This document shows, in pieces, positions 16,484 to 25,481 of a DNA stretch of 64,000 bases. Both the position numbers and the translations under genes were made by a program. The stretch lies in NCBI RefSeq assembly GCF_902364025.1, contig NZ_CABJCG010000016.1, positions 1 to 64,000 on the forward strand, given 5' to 3'. Position 1 is the stretch's first letter; each line of letters begins with the position of its first letter. This DNA is from Enterocloster lavalensis (GTDB lineage: Bacteria; Bacillota; Clostridia; Lachnospirales; Lachnospiraceae). The notes beneath the pieces are model-generated. The model had not been told where the DNA came from, ran no database searches, and was given only the letters and a program-made list of their open reading frames with translations.

Positions 16484-17566
16484 TTGTCTAAAGTGAGTAT
16501 GGAACATATCCGCGTTTCCTACGGCAGCCACACGGTTTTGAAGGATTTTTCCCTGACTGTGGAGCCGGGGGAGATCGTGGGAATCGTGGGCCCGTCGGGC
16601 TGCGGGAAAACCACCGCCATCCGGGCGCTCTGCGGATTTTTAAACCCTGAGATGGGGGAGATTACGGTCAACGGCAGAACGGTGTTCAGCAAGAAGGAGC
16701 GCGTGAACGTCCCGCCGGAAAACCGCAAGATCGGCATCGTTTTCCAGGACTACGCAGTTTGGCCCCACATGAGCGTTTACGACAACGTGGCCTATCCGTT
16801 AAAAAAACGGAAAGTGCCCAAGGCAGAGATCGCAAAGCGGGTCAGCTACGCCCTGGAGCAGTCCCACATGACCGGGTATGAGAACTACATGCCCTCCCAG
16901 CTCTCCGGCGGCCAGCAGCAGCGCGTGGCCATTGCCCGGGCTCTGACCTCCTCGGACGACATCATCGTCATGGATGAGCCCATCACCAACCTGGACGCCA
17001 AGCTGAGAGAGGAGATGCTGGTGGAAATCCGCCTCATGCAGTCCCGGCTCAACACTACCATTATCTACATCACCCACGACCAGGAAGCGGCTATGCAGCT
17101 CTGCGACCGCATCGTGATCATGCAGAAGGACGGCAACATTTGCCAGATCGGCACCGACGAGGATATGATCAAGAATCCGGCCAACCGCTTCGTGTTCAGC
17201 TTCATCGGCGTGTCCAACTTCATCCCGGTGGCCGAGAAATCCGGCTCCTGGTGTCTGGACATCGGGGAGGGAATCCCCTACAGCGGTGTCCGTCCCAAGG
17301 GCATTCTTCCGGGGGTGAAAAATGTCATGGGCATCCGCCCCATGGACATCATTTTCGACGACGAAAGCCCCGTGCGCGGCACCATCGAGCAGTCCGTGTT
17401 CCTGGGCAGCCTGTTCAACTACTTTGTGCGGGTGGGAGATCAGGAGCTGCGGGTGCAGAGAAGCACCCTGGACAGCCTGGACGGCAGGGAGTACGCGGAA
17501 GGCCAGGAAGTGGGCCTGCGTTTCCTGAATGAGAAGTATTACGACGCAGAGGAGGAGCGTGTATGA
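16484..17566 (+). CDS. ABC importer ATP-binding protein 1
   Basis: 360-residue FbpC/PotA-type ATPase. Walker A GPSGCGKTT, Q-loop FQDYAVWPHM, signature LSGGQQQR, Walker B IIVMDEP, H-loop ITHDQ, then a C-terminal TOBE-like domain. It energises the permease at 17563, with which it overlaps by ATGA. A TTG at 16484 behind GAAAGGGGA is the chosen start; ATG at 16499 is an alternative. A second, distinct ATPase is encoded after the permease. Confidence 0.92.
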   Translation: MSKVSMEHIRVSYGSHTVLKDFSLTVEPGEIVGIVGPSGCGKTTAIRALCGFLNPEMGEITVNGRTVFSKKERVNVPPENRKIGIVFQDYAVWPHMSVYDNVAYPLKKRKVPKAEIAKRVSYALEQSHMTGYENYMPSQLSGGQQQRVAIARALTSSDDIIVMDEPITNLDAKLREEMLVEIRLMQSRLNTTIIYITHDQEAAMQLCDRIVIMQKDGNICQIGTDEDMIKNPANRFVFSFIGVSNFIPVAEKSGSWCLDIGEGIPYSGVRPKGILPGVKNVMGIRPMDIIFDDESPVRGTIEQSVFLGSLFNYFVRVGDQELRVQRSTLDSLDGREYAEGQEVGLRFLNEKYYDAEEERV

Positions 17567-19293
17567 GCATGTTCAAGCGCAAGACAAACAGCGATTTGGA
17601 GCGGCTGGAAGGCGGCAGGCTGATGAGCCTGGACCGGTTCATGACCCTGCTGTGCTACCTGATTCTGGTGACGGTGGTGATTCTGCCGGTATTTATGATT
17701 ATCTATTACGCCTTCTGGGACGGGACCAAGATCGATTTTCAGATGTTTTTCAACGTCCTCATGCAGAAGGAAAATCTGGCCGCAATGCGCAATACCCTGG
17801 TGATCGCGGTATTTTCCACCCTGCTGGCCACGGCGGTGGGCGTGTTTTTCGCCTGGCTGTTGGGCCGCAGCGATATTCCGCTTAAAGGCGTGATGAAGTT
17901 TCTCTTCTCCATCCCCTTCATGATTCCGCCGTTTCTGGCGGCCATGGCCTGGGACATGATGTTCTCCGGCCGCGGCGGTTATGTGAACCGCTGGCTGATG
18001 TCCGTGTTCAACCTGAGCAAAGCGCCTTTTAACATTAACAGCGTGCTGGGAATCATCGTGATCGAGGTGGTTTACTACTTCCCCTTCGTCTACATGCAGG
18101 TGGTCAGCGCCCTGGAGCGCATGGACCCCACCCTGGAGGAGAGCGCGCGCATCGCGGGCGCAAAGCAGCTCTACGTGATCCGCAAGATCACCCTGCCTCT
18201 GACCATACCGGCCATTTCCTCGGGCGTACTGCTGGTTCTCATCACCTCCCTGTCCAACTACGGCATCCCCGCCATGCTGGGCTTCTCCCAGAACATTTTC
18301 ACGCTGCCCACCATGATTGTGGAGAAAATGAACCGGGCGGGCGGAAGCTTCGAGGGCATCCGGCAGGCCACGGCCCTGTCCATCGTCCTGGTTGCCGTGG
18401 TGTCCATTGCCCTTCTGGTACAGCGCAAGCTGCTCTCCGTGGGGCGGTACGATATCATCAAGGGCAAGAGCATGCGCCCGGCCCTCATCAAGCTGCGCAC
18501 CGCAAAATACCCGCTGTTGGTATTTTCCCTGCTGTTTTTAACCCTGGTGGTGCTGGCTCCCCTGGCCATGATCGTGCTGGTGAGCTTCATCAAGGCCTAC
18601 GGCCTGAACTTTGCCTTTGAAAACTTTACCCTGGCCAACTATCACCGCATCCTGGTGGGCAACAAGATGGTCACGGATTCCGTGGGCAACAGCCTGTTTT
18701 TGGGATTCTCCGCGGGTATTATCTGCCTGTTTCTGGGTACTATGCTGGCCTACGTCATTTACAAGGTGCGCCCGAAGGGCAAGGGCATCCTGGAGCTTTT
18801 GGCCGTGCTGCCCTACTCCCTGCCCGGAACGGTGCTGGCCATCGGCTGTATCCTGGCCTGGAGCGGCGTATTTATGGGAATCACCCTGTACAACACCATC
18901 TGGATCATCCTGGTGGCCTACGTGGCGCGGTATCTGACCTACACGTTAAAATCCAGCTCCGCCGCCCTTCAGCAGGTACATATCTCTTTGGAGGAGGCTT
19001 CCCGGGCCTGCGGCGCGACCCATCTGGAGTCCCTGCGCGACATCACCCTGCCGCTTATCAAGCCCGCCATGGTATCCGGTTTCTTCCTGGTATTCCTGCC
19101 CGCAATGCGCGAGCTGACCACCTCCGTGCTGCTCTACGGACCCAACAGCCGGACCCTGGGCGTGGCCATCTACCAACTGCGGATCAACGGCCAGATCGCC
19201 CCTGCGGCGGCCCTGTCCGTGATCACCATTTTGCTGATTATTATCTGTAACAACGTCGTCAAACATTTCACAAAGGATAGAAAGGGGAGCTGA
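17563..19293 (+). CDS. ABC importer permease, two fused membrane domains
   Basis: 576 residues with about 12 membrane segments in two BPD_transp_1 halves. Each half has the EAA coupling motif: EESARIAGAKQLYVIRKITLPLTIP and EEASRACGATHLESLRDITLPLIKP. This fused form is the FbpB/AfuB type of ferric-ion family importers. It overlaps the ATPase before it by 4 bases and is 4 bases from the ATPase after it, so the three are one translational unit. Confidence 0.93.
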   Translation: MSMFKRKTNSDLERLEGGRLMSLDRFMTLLCYLILVTVVILPVFMIIYYAFWDGTKIDFQMFFNVLMQKENLAAMRNTLVIAVFSTLLATAVGVFFAWLLGRSDIPLKGVMKFLFSIPFMIPPFLAAMAWDMMFSGRGGYVNRWLMSVFNLSKAPFNINSVLGIIVIEVVYYFPFVYMQVVSALERMDPTLEESARIAGAKQLYVIRKITLPLTIPAISSGVLLVLITSLSNYGIPAMLGFSQNIFTLPTMIVEKMNRAGGSFEGIRQATALSIVLVAVVSIALLVQRKLLSVGRYDIIKGKSMRPALIKLRTAKYPLLVFSLLFLTLVVLAPLAMIVLVSFIKAYGLNFAFENFTLANYHRILVGNKMVTDSVGNSLFLGFSAGIICLFLGTMLAYVIYKVRPKGKGILELLAVLPYSLPGTVLAIGCILAWSGVFMGITLYNTIWIILVAYVARYLTYTLKSSSAALQQVHISLEEASRACGATHLESLRDITLPLIKPAMVSGFFLVFLPAMRELTTSVLLYGPNSRTLGVAIYQLRINGQIAPAAALSVITILLIIICNNVVKHFTKDRKGS

Positions 19294-19297
19294 AGCC

Positions 19298-20401
19298 ATG
19301 GATCAAATCGTACTGGAAAATGTCACCAAGACGTTTACCACCAAGGCGCTGGGCACCGTCACGGCCGTGGACCGCTTTAATCTGAAGGTAAAGGAGGGCG
19401 AGTGCTTTTCCTTCCTGGGTCCCTCCGGCTGCGGCAAGACCACCACGCTGCGCATGATCGCCGGCTTCGAGGATCTCTCCTCCGGCTCCATCTATCTGGG
19501 CGGAAAGGCGGTGTCCGTCAAGGACAAAAATATCTACGTCCCGCCGGAGGACCGGGGGCTGGGGATGGTGTTCCAGGCTTTCGCGGTCTGGCCCCACATG
19601 AACATTTTCGACAACGTGGCCTTTCCGCTGAAGGTGCAGAAGCGGCCTGAGGCCGAGATAAGAGAGCGGGTCGCCCTGGCCCTGAAGCACTGCAGCCTGG
19701 ACGGCATGGAAAAGGTGTTCCCATCCGACCTCTCCGGCGGCCAGCAGCAGCGCATCGCCCTGGCCCGGGCCATCGTGGTGAACCCCAAGGTCATGCTGTT
19801 GGACGAGCCATTGTCCAATTTAGACCCGCAGCTGCGGGAGACCATGCGCTTTGAGATCAAAAAGCTGCAAAAGGAATTCGGCTTCACCATCATTTTCGTG
19901 ACCCACGACCAGTCCGAGGCGATGGCGCTCTCAGACCGGATGCTGGTGATGGACATGGGAAATATCCAGCAGATCGGCACGCCCCTGGAGCTCTACAACA
20001 ACCCAAAGAACCGGTTTGTGCACAGCTTCCTGGGCCAGTCCAATTTCACCCACGTGAAGATAAAGGGCGGAAAAGCCTACTGCCAGGGCGACAGCTCCCG
20101 GGTGGTGTGGGACGCCCCCGCGGGCACAAAGGACGGGGAAATGCTCATGGCCACGCGCCCCAACACCATCGACATCAACCGCAGTGAGGGATTTTGCACC
20201 AAAATCATCAAGCGGGTGTTCCGCACCGATTTTGTGGAGTACCTGGTCCAGGTGGGCGACGACGTCCTGCGGGTTCAGACGCCCCACCGCAACCTCTTTT
20301 CCGAGGGCGAGGAGTGCTTCCTGCGTTTCCCCAGCCCCATGTGGTATCCCGCCCAGGAGGAGGGAGCCGATGAGGAGCGGGCGAAGCGCATGATCGTGTA
20401 G
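19298..20401 (+). CDS. ABC importer ATP-binding protein 2
   Basis: 367 residues. Walker A GPSGCGKTT, Q-loop FQAFAVWPHM, signature LSGGQQQR, Walker B VMLLDEP, H-loop VTHDQ, and a C-terminal TOBE-like domain. It is clearly diverged from the first ATPase (about half identical by eye in the core). Since the fused permease offers two coupling sites, the pair may form a heterodimer. ATG follows AAAGGGGAGC. A terminator follows. Confidence 0.92.
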   Translation: MDQIVLENVTKTFTTKALGTVTAVDRFNLKVKEGECFSFLGPSGCGKTTTLRMIAGFEDLSSGSIYLGGKAVSVKDKNIYVPPEDRGLGMVFQAFAVWPHMNIFDNVAFPLKVQKRPEAEIRERVALALKHCSLDGMEKVFPSDLSGGQQQRIALARAIVVNPKVMLLDEPLSNLDPQLRETMRFEIKKLQKEFGFTIIFVTHDQSEAMALSDRMLVMDMGNIQQIGTPLELYNNPKNRFVHSFLGQSNFTHVKIKGGKAYCQGDSSRVVWDAPAGTKDGEMLMATRPNTIDINRSEGFCTKIIKRVFRTDFVEYLVQVGDDVLRVQTPHRNLFSEGEECFLRFPSPMWYPAQEEGADEERAKRMIV

Positions 20402-20441
20402 GCTTTGGCCGGTTTTGGGGATCAAATACAGACGGATAACC

Positions 20442-20481
20442 AAAGGACCTCGATTCGCTTCGGCGTCTGGAGGTCCTTTTT
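20442..20481 (+). terminator. Terminator of the ABC importer operon
   Basis: AAAGGACCTC (20442-20451) pairs with GAGGTCCTTT (20470-20479) and continues into TTTTT. Confidence 0.85.
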
Positions 20482-20487
20482 CTGATA

Positions 20488-21591
20488 TTATAACGGAGCC
20501 AACACCTCAAAATCCAGCGTCCCCCGCTCCGTCCCGTTCACAATCAGCGTAACCGAGTGCACGCCCGGATAATGCTTTCTCGTACTGACGTCCGCAAAGG
20601 AATGGATTTTCGTGTAAGTCTTTTTCGCATGTTCCTTTAAAGAAAGCTCGGAAATCTGGAAAATCTTCCGGTTCCGCCTGCAGTTTGCCTTTTGATAATC
20701 GACCCCGTATTCCAACCGCACCTTCGCAGCCGCCTCCGTCTCAACCGTGAAGGAGAAGGCCAGCTCCTGCCCGATGGCAACAGAAGCAGCGCCAAGCGCA
20801 AAGCCGTAAACCTTCACGCTGCCGGGGGCCGAAAAACCGAAGAGGTCCATCACCTCCCGATTGCCTTTTTTGAGCAGGGTGCGGCAGCCGTGTTTTACAA
20901 TCCAGTCCGTGCGCTCATCCCTGCCGTACCAGTCCCTGGCGATCCGGGCGACCAGTTCGGGATGGTTTTTGGAGATGTCGTTTAAGTTGTTGGCCACGCT
21001 TTTGCGGACGTAGAGCGACGGATCGGCTTTCAGCTGTTCCAGGATCGCCAGCACCGGGGAGGGATCTTTTTGGAAGCGGGGCAGCGCCTGTCCCCAGGGA
21101 AGCCGGGGGCGGCAGCCCTCGCTGGCCAGCCGCCGGACATGTTCGTTGGCGTGTCTGGCCCAGGCGGACATCTGCTCCATCATGCGCGCCTCGTGGCTGA
21201 TGATAAAGGGCCTCACGGCAAATTCCGAGGAGGAGAAAACAGTATAGCGCTCCAGCGCCGCCATGGACAAATCCCAATGGCGCTCGTCCTGCCCGTAGAC
21301 TTCCACAAAATCCGGGAAGCACATGAGCGTAAAGTCGTTAAACCCCTCCGGGTATCCCGCGGCCACCTGATCCAGCACGCCCAGGGCCTGTCCGTAATCG
21401 GCGGGCAGATAGTTCCCAAGATTCACGGCGATCTGCCGCATACGGGCCTTCAATTCCAGCGATTCCCAGGTCCCGTCCATCACGCTGCGCACAAAATCAT
21501 CCGCCTGAAAGGGATGATAGACGGCCTGAATCCGGGAAGCCAGCTCACGGATGGATTCCTCATTATATTTGTTTTTCAGCAATTCCGGCAT
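20488..21591 (-). CDS. DNA alkylation repair protein, AlkC-like
   Basis: 367 residues. An all-helical HEAT-repeat N-terminal region (to about 235), including the VRRLASEGCRPRLPWG and YVRKSVANNLNDISKNHPE repeats seen in AlkC/AlkD-type glycosylases, which excise N3- and N7-alkylated bases. The C-terminal about 100 residues are beta-rich (Ig-like), as in the AlkC subgroup. Stands alone on the minus strand, convergent with the importer operon. A second alkylation-repair locus is at 36.7-38.8 kb. Confidence 0.85.
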   Translation of the reverse strand: MPELLKNKYNEESIRELASRIQAVYHPFQADDFVRSVMDGTWESLELKARMRQIAVNLGNYLPADYGQALGVLDQVAAGYPEGFNDFTLMCFPDFVEVYGQDERHWDLSMAALERYTVFSSSEFAVRPFIISHEARMMEQMSAWARHANEHVRRLASEGCRPRLPWGQALPRFQKDPSPVLAILEQLKADPSLYVRKSVANNLNDISKNHPELVARIARDWYGRDERTDWIVKHGCRTLLKKGNREVMDLFGFSAPGSVKVYGFALGAASVAIGQELAFSFTVETEAAAKVRLEYGVDYQKANCRRNRKIFQISELSLKEHAKKTYTKIHSFADVSTRKHYPGVHSVTLIVNGTERGTLDFEVLAPL

Positions 21592-21734
21592 ATAGTTCCC
21601 CTTTTAAAATGCATTTGGCCGGGAGTCCCCGCGTGGAACAATGCGGCGAAGGCCCCCGCCATGGTTGTCAGATTCCCATCGTCCGAAAATGGACGTCTGA
21701 TTTTGATTATACCGTAGAATGTCCGCAAAGACAA

Positions 21735-21782
21735 AAGAAATTCCCGCACTGCGGCGCGAATGCACCACAACGCGGGAATTTT
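21735..21782 (-). terminator. Terminator of the hydrolase-transporter operon
   Basis: AATTCCCGC (21739-21747) pairs with GCGGGAATT (21772-21780). On the minus strand the stem runs into TTTCTTTTGTC. On the plus strand it is followed by imperfect direct repeats of AATTTTGTAT. Confidence 0.65.
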
Positions 21783-21832
21783 GTATGCGACAATTTTGTA
21801 TACGATAATTTTGCCAGCGTGAACTATGAATG

Positions 21833-23098
21833 TCAAAACTGGAAAATACTGTAAACCCCAACAAAGGCAAACACTACGCTTACCAGCACGCTGACGATGG
21901 AGGTCAAAAATAACCGCACGAACAGCTTGTTGGTATCCTGGTCGCCCTTGTCCTTGGTGAAGATGGCGTACTGGGCCATGATGCCTGCGCCGCCGGTGGA
22001 GGCGGGGCTGAACGCGGCCAGGAAGGAGGTGATGGTGATGCTGGTGATTAACGGTGCGTACCCAGCGCCGGGGAACTGCTCCAGGATGCCGGTGATGGTG
22101 GGGATCAGAGCGGGCATCACCACGCCCGTGGTGGAGCTGAACCAGCTCATGACGCCGGAAGCCAGGGCGATGATGGGCTTGACGGTGGAGCCGCTCATGA
22201 TGGAGGTGAGGCCCTCCACCAGGAGGTCGATGCCGCCCAGGGCCTTGACCACCGCCATCAGCATGTTCACGCCGCAGACCAGGATAAAGGTGCCCCAGGG
22301 CATGATCTTGATGGCGGCCTTGTCGCTCGCCACGCCGAAGATGCACAGGATGATGGCGGCCAGGGGAGCCGCAAGGCCGATGTTGACGCCGAAGGCGAAT
22401 ACCACGACCACCACGGCCAGGCAGGCCAGAAGGGTCATTTTCTGGTTCCGGTCAAAGGGGCGGACGTCGTCCAGCATGGCCAGCTGTTCCGTTCCCGGCT
22501 TGTAAAGCTTGTACAGGAAGAAAAAGCCCAGGGTGAGGACCAGCCATACCAGCGCGCACTCTGCGAATAAGGACCAGGAGAACTGCCCCGCGTAGGGCGT
22601 TTCCGCGATCAGGCCCGCCGCGATGATGCCCCCGTTGGCGATGGGGGACATACAGCCTAAGTTGCAGGCCATGGTGATGATCAGACCCATGGCGATCACG
22701 TCGATGCCCAGCTCCACGGCCAGGGCGATGCCAAGGGGAAGGATAATGGAGAAGGTGGGGATATTTCCACAGCCCGCGGCCGCCAGGAGAAACGTCATGG
22801 CGGACAGGAGCAGCGGGATACACCAGGTATTTTTGCCTACCATGCGGAGCATTTTTTTGGCCAACAGGTCCATGGTTCCGTTGTTCACCGCCATACTGAA
22901 CAAAAATGCGGGGCCCACCAGCGAGATAAACAGGCTGGTGCTGAAGTTGGAGATTACGGTCTTATCCGGTATTCCGCCAATTCTGGCGATGATGAGCGCC
23001 ATGCCCATGGCCAGAAAGCCCATGTTGACCTTTTTCCAGAAGCCCAGAACCAGCACGGCGACGAGAAACAGCAGTGACAGCAAAGCTAAACTATTCAT
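21833..23098 (-). CDS. Dicarboxylate carrier, MatC/SLC13-like
   Basis: 421-residue membrane protein with about 12 hydrophobic segments. The N-terminal LGFWKKVNMGFLAMGMALIIARIGG and the repeated S-T/S-S-T-G-type loops (WFSSTTGVVMPALIPT, AFSPASTGGAG) are those of MatC_N/ion-transporter superfamily carboxylate carriers. Its closest relative in the window is the transporter at 25482. Second gene of an operon behind the alpha/beta hydrolase. The chosen ATG at 23098 follows GGGAGG; the longer frame has no ribosome site. Confidence 0.87.
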   Translation of the reverse strand: MNSLALLSLLFLVAVLVLGFWKKVNMGFLAMGMALIIARIGGIPDKTVISNFSTSLFISLVGPAFLFSMAVNNGTMDLLAKKMLRMVGKNTWCIPLLLSAMTFLLAAAGCGNIPTFSIILPLGIALAVELGIDVIAMGLIITMACNLGCMSPIANGGIIAAGLIAETPYAGQFSWSLFAECALVWLVLTLGFFFLYKLYKPGTEQLAMLDDVRPFDRNQKMTLLACLAVVVVVFAFGVNIGLAAPLAAIILCIFGVASDKAAIKIMPWGTFILVCGVNMLMAVVKALGGIDLLVEGLTSIMSGSTVKPIIALASGVMSWFSSTTGVVMPALIPTITGILEQFPGAGYAPLITSITITSFLAAFSPASTGGAGIMAQYAIFTKDKGDQDTNKLFVRLFLTSIVSVLVSVVFAFVGVYSIFQF

Positions 23099-23185
23099 AA
23101 TGATATATACCTCCCGATTGTAAAGAGACCGCGCCAAAGCGCGGCTCTTTCTTTAGCTGAATGTAACAGGCCGGCAGCCGATTAT

Positions 23186-24040
23186 TTAAATATCGTCCTT
23201 ATGGGCCAGGGAATCGATTTTCGCGTCAAAATCCAGAATGCAGCGGTTGAATTTGTCCGCTTCCAAAAGCGGGAACAGGTGGTGGTTGCACTCCGTGAAT
23301 TCATAGCAGAGGGCCAGCGGGGAGCGGGTCATGCGGCGCACCGCCTCGTGGCCGGACTCCCAGGCATCGTGGTAGGCCGAGTGGGAGACAAACGCCGCCA
23401 CCGGGATGGTCCGGTTTTCCAGGGGCGTCATATTGTCCGTGAAATAGGTATCCATGTGGTATTCCACGCCCACCCACGGCGGAATCTGGAGCATGCTCTC
23501 CTGCATGTTGTCCGCGTCCTCCGGCTCCAGCGGGGAGGAGGCCCGGGCTTTGGCTGCATAGGAAACGGGATCGTTGATATAGGGCATCATGCGCTCGTAC
23601 CAGCCGTCGATATTGTAGTGGCTGGCCTTATGGCTGTTCCAGTCCGCGTCGCTGAAGGCGAACAGGGAAGCGTCCACAAGGATCAGGCCCCGGAGCGCGT
23701 GTTCCTCCTGGGTGTTGGCGTAGGTGGCCGCCACGGCCCCGCCCAGGGAGTGGCCTACTAAGAGCACGTCCTGAAGGCCCAGATGATCGATCAATTCCCG
23801 CACGTCCTGGGCCATGCGGACCTGGCGGTTCCCGCCGGGAACCTTCATGGAGCGCCCGTGGCCCCGCAGGTCCAGGCAGATGACCTGGTGTCCTTCGGAG
23901 AGAACCGGGACGCTGTGGCGCCACATTTTTAAGGATTCCCCAAAACCGGGCAGAAGCAGAATCGGCTTTCCGCTTCCGTGCATTTCATAGTAAAGCCATA
24001 AACCGTCAGATGTCTGAAAAAAATTGTCTTTCGTGGCCAA
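23186..24040 (-). CDS. Alpha/beta hydrolase
   Basis: 284-residue cytosolic alpha/beta-hydrolase. Oxyanion region LLLPGFGES, nucleophile elbow GHSLGG (Ser), a likely acid Asp in the VPVAAFVSHS region and His in ECNHHLFP. It resembles carboxylesterases and enol-lactone hydrolases. Cotranscribed with the carboxylate carrier, so it may process an ester or lactone of the carried acid (inference). The TTG at 24040 is six bases after GGAGGGG; a TTG at 24055 inside the ribosome site is less likely. Confidence 0.85.
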   Translation of the reverse strand: MATKDNFFQTSDGLWLYYEMHGSGKPILLLPGFGESLKMWRHSVPVLSEGHQVICLDLRGHGRSMKVPGGNRQVRMAQDVRELIDHLGLQDVLLVGHSLGGAVAATYANTQEEHALRGLILVDASLFAFSDADWNSHKASHYNIDGWYERMMPYINDPVSYAAKARASSPLEPEDADNMQESMLQIPPWVGVEYHMDTYFTDNMTPLENRTIPVAAFVSHSAYHDAWESGHEAVRRMTRSPLALCYEFTECNHHLFPLLEADKFNRCILDFDAKIDSLAHKDDI

Positions 24041-24110
24041 ATCATTCCCCTCCAAACTGTTATCATATTATGTTCATTGTAAAGAGCCGCGACACTTCGT
24101 TTACTATTTC

Positions 24111-24140
24111 AATATAGCACGCGCATGTTTGGAAAGCAAA
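24111..24140 (-). promoter_or_regulatory. Promoter of the hydrolase-transporter operon
   Basis: On the minus strand TTTGCT (24140-24135), an 18-base spacer and TATATT (24116-24111). The distance from the upstream operator to the -10 equals that of the promoter at 25291. Confidence 0.55.
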
Positions 24141-24180
24141 TTCATATTTACTATAAAAAGTATGAATTTTAACCATAGTT
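24139..24180 (-). promoter_or_regulatory. 42-bp operator copy A (probable LysR site)
   Basis: Read on the minus strand it begins AACTATGGTTAAAAT and ends AAATATGAATT. It matches copy B (25251-25292) at 34 of 42 positions without gaps and abuts the -35 element in the same way. It holds the dyad TTCATA/TATGAA (24141-24146, 24161-24166). Confidence 0.65.
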
Positions 24181-24197
24181 TTGCGGCGTGATCTGAC

Positions 24198-24239
24198 AAA
24201 AAACATCCCCCTCTGTCATTTGGTGCTTCAGAGGGGGAT
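24198..24239 (-). terminator. Terminator of the LysR gene
   Basis: ATCCCCCTCTG (24205-24215) pairs with CAGAGGGGGAT (24229-24239). On the minus strand the stem continues as GTTTTTTGTC. Confidence 0.85.
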
Positions 24240-24248
24240 ATCTGTAAT

Positions 24249-25157
24249 TTATGTAAAATCCTTCACGATCTTAATATACTCCTGGGCGTGATACGGCAGA
24301 TAGCTGCCTTTTCGGTAGGCGGCCACAAAGTCCACTGTGGTGTTGGGGCTTCCCACGGAGAAGCAGCGGACCGGCTGTTTCAGCCGGATATGTTTCAAAT
24401 GGGTCTCGCAGACAAAGGACAGGCCGTAGCGCTTGCTGACCAGCTCCGCGCCCGCGCTGATGTTGCGGGTCTGCAATTTGATGTGGGGCTGGATCTTGTA
24501 CTCTTTAAAGAGACGGTTCACGATCTGGCGGGTGCGCTGCTCGGGCAGCTGCACGATAAATGGCTCGTCGGCCGCCAGGCGCAGGTCGAACCAGGGATAG
24601 CGGCAGTTCTCCCGCTCTTCGCCCAGTTCGGCCAGGGGATGGTCCTCGGGCATGATCAGGACGATCTCCTCATGGCTGATAATCTGCCATTCGATGTCCG
24701 GGCTTTTCACCGGCAGGTTGAAAAACGCCAGGTCCGTTTCCCCGCTGAGGATCATGGATTCCAGGACGCCGGAGTTCTCTTCCATAATATCCAAATGCAC
24801 GTTGGGGTATAAGCTGTTGAAGATGGGAAGGGTGCAGGGCAGCATGTAGGTGCCCCGCATGACCGGGAAGGCCACCTTCAGCACGCCCACATTGGAGCGC
24901 ACGATGTCGTTCATCTCCTGGTCCAGTTCCTTCTTGATATTGAGAATCTCCGTGGCCTTGGCAACGTAGCGCTGTCCGGCGTAGGTCAGGGTGAACTTGT
25001 TGCCCAGCTTCTTAAACAGCTTCTGGCCCATGTCCGCCTCCAGATGCTGGATGAACTTGGTCAGGGTCGGCTGGGTAATGTAGAGAGAGTCCGCCGCCTT
25101 GGTGATATTCTGGTATTTTGCAACTGCGATAATATAGGTAAGGTCTTTAAAATCCAT
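24249..25157 (-). CDS. LysR-family regulator of carboxylate uptake
   Basis: 302 residues. N-terminal HTH (DFKDLTYIIAVAKYQNITKAADSLYITQPTLTKFIQHLEADMGQKLFKK) and a C-terminal effector-binding domain with LILIMPEDHPLAEL-type core. ATG at 25157 follows GAGGGGG. It lies between two transporter operons, and the promoters of both carry the same 42-bp element, so it is the likely regulator of both. The inducer is probably the transported carboxylate (inference). Confidence 0.9.
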   Translation of the reverse strand: MDFKDLTYIIAVAKYQNITKAADSLYITQPTLTKFIQHLEADMGQKLFKKLGNKFTLTYAGQRYVAKATEILNIKKELDQEMNDIVRSNVGVLKVAFPVMRGTYMLPCTLPIFNSLYPNVHLDIMEENSGVLESMILSGETDLAFFNLPVKSPDIEWQIISHEEIVLIMPEDHPLAELGEERENCRYPWFDLRLAADEPFIVQLPEQRTRQIVNRLFKEYKIQPHIKLQTRNISAGAELVSKRYGLSFVCETHLKHIRLKQPVRCFSVGSPNTTVDFVAAYRKGSYLPYHAQEYIKIVKDFT

Positions 25158-25250
25158 TTCCAATTCCCCCTCACAGAGATGTCTTATTCTTACGGTACAG
25201 TGTTGGCGGCCCTCAATATCAGACCGGGTCGACAAAATTATCATACCACA

Positions 25251-25292
25251 AACTATGGTAAAATACCATAATTTTTATGAAAAATATGAATT
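25251..25292 (+). promoter_or_regulatory. 42-bp operator copy B (probable LysR site)
   Basis: Begins AACTATGGTAAAATACC and ends AAATATGAATT. It holds the perfect dyad TATGGTA-AAA-TACCATA (25254-25270) and abuts the -35 at 25291. Oriented toward the transporter at 25482, as copy A is toward the hydrolase operon. Confidence 0.65.
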
Positions 25293-25320
25293 AGACTTAT
25301 AAAATCGCAGGGGATATAAT
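25291..25320 (+). promoter_or_regulatory. Promoter of the transporter-PrpF operon
   Basis: TTAGAC (25291-25296), an 18-base spacer and TATAAT (25315-25320). A leader of about 155 bases follows with no structure I can name. Confidence 0.6.
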
Positions 25321-25481
25321 GAGCCCATACAAAACGGATCGATTCCTTACAATGATAAATTAAATAAAATACATCGAGACAGCCTCTGGAACTGGCGACA
25401 TAAATCCGGTAAATCGAGCTCAGTAAAATGAACCCGGCAGCAGCCAGTGTGAGAAGAAAGAAATATTTGAGGAGGTAAGGT

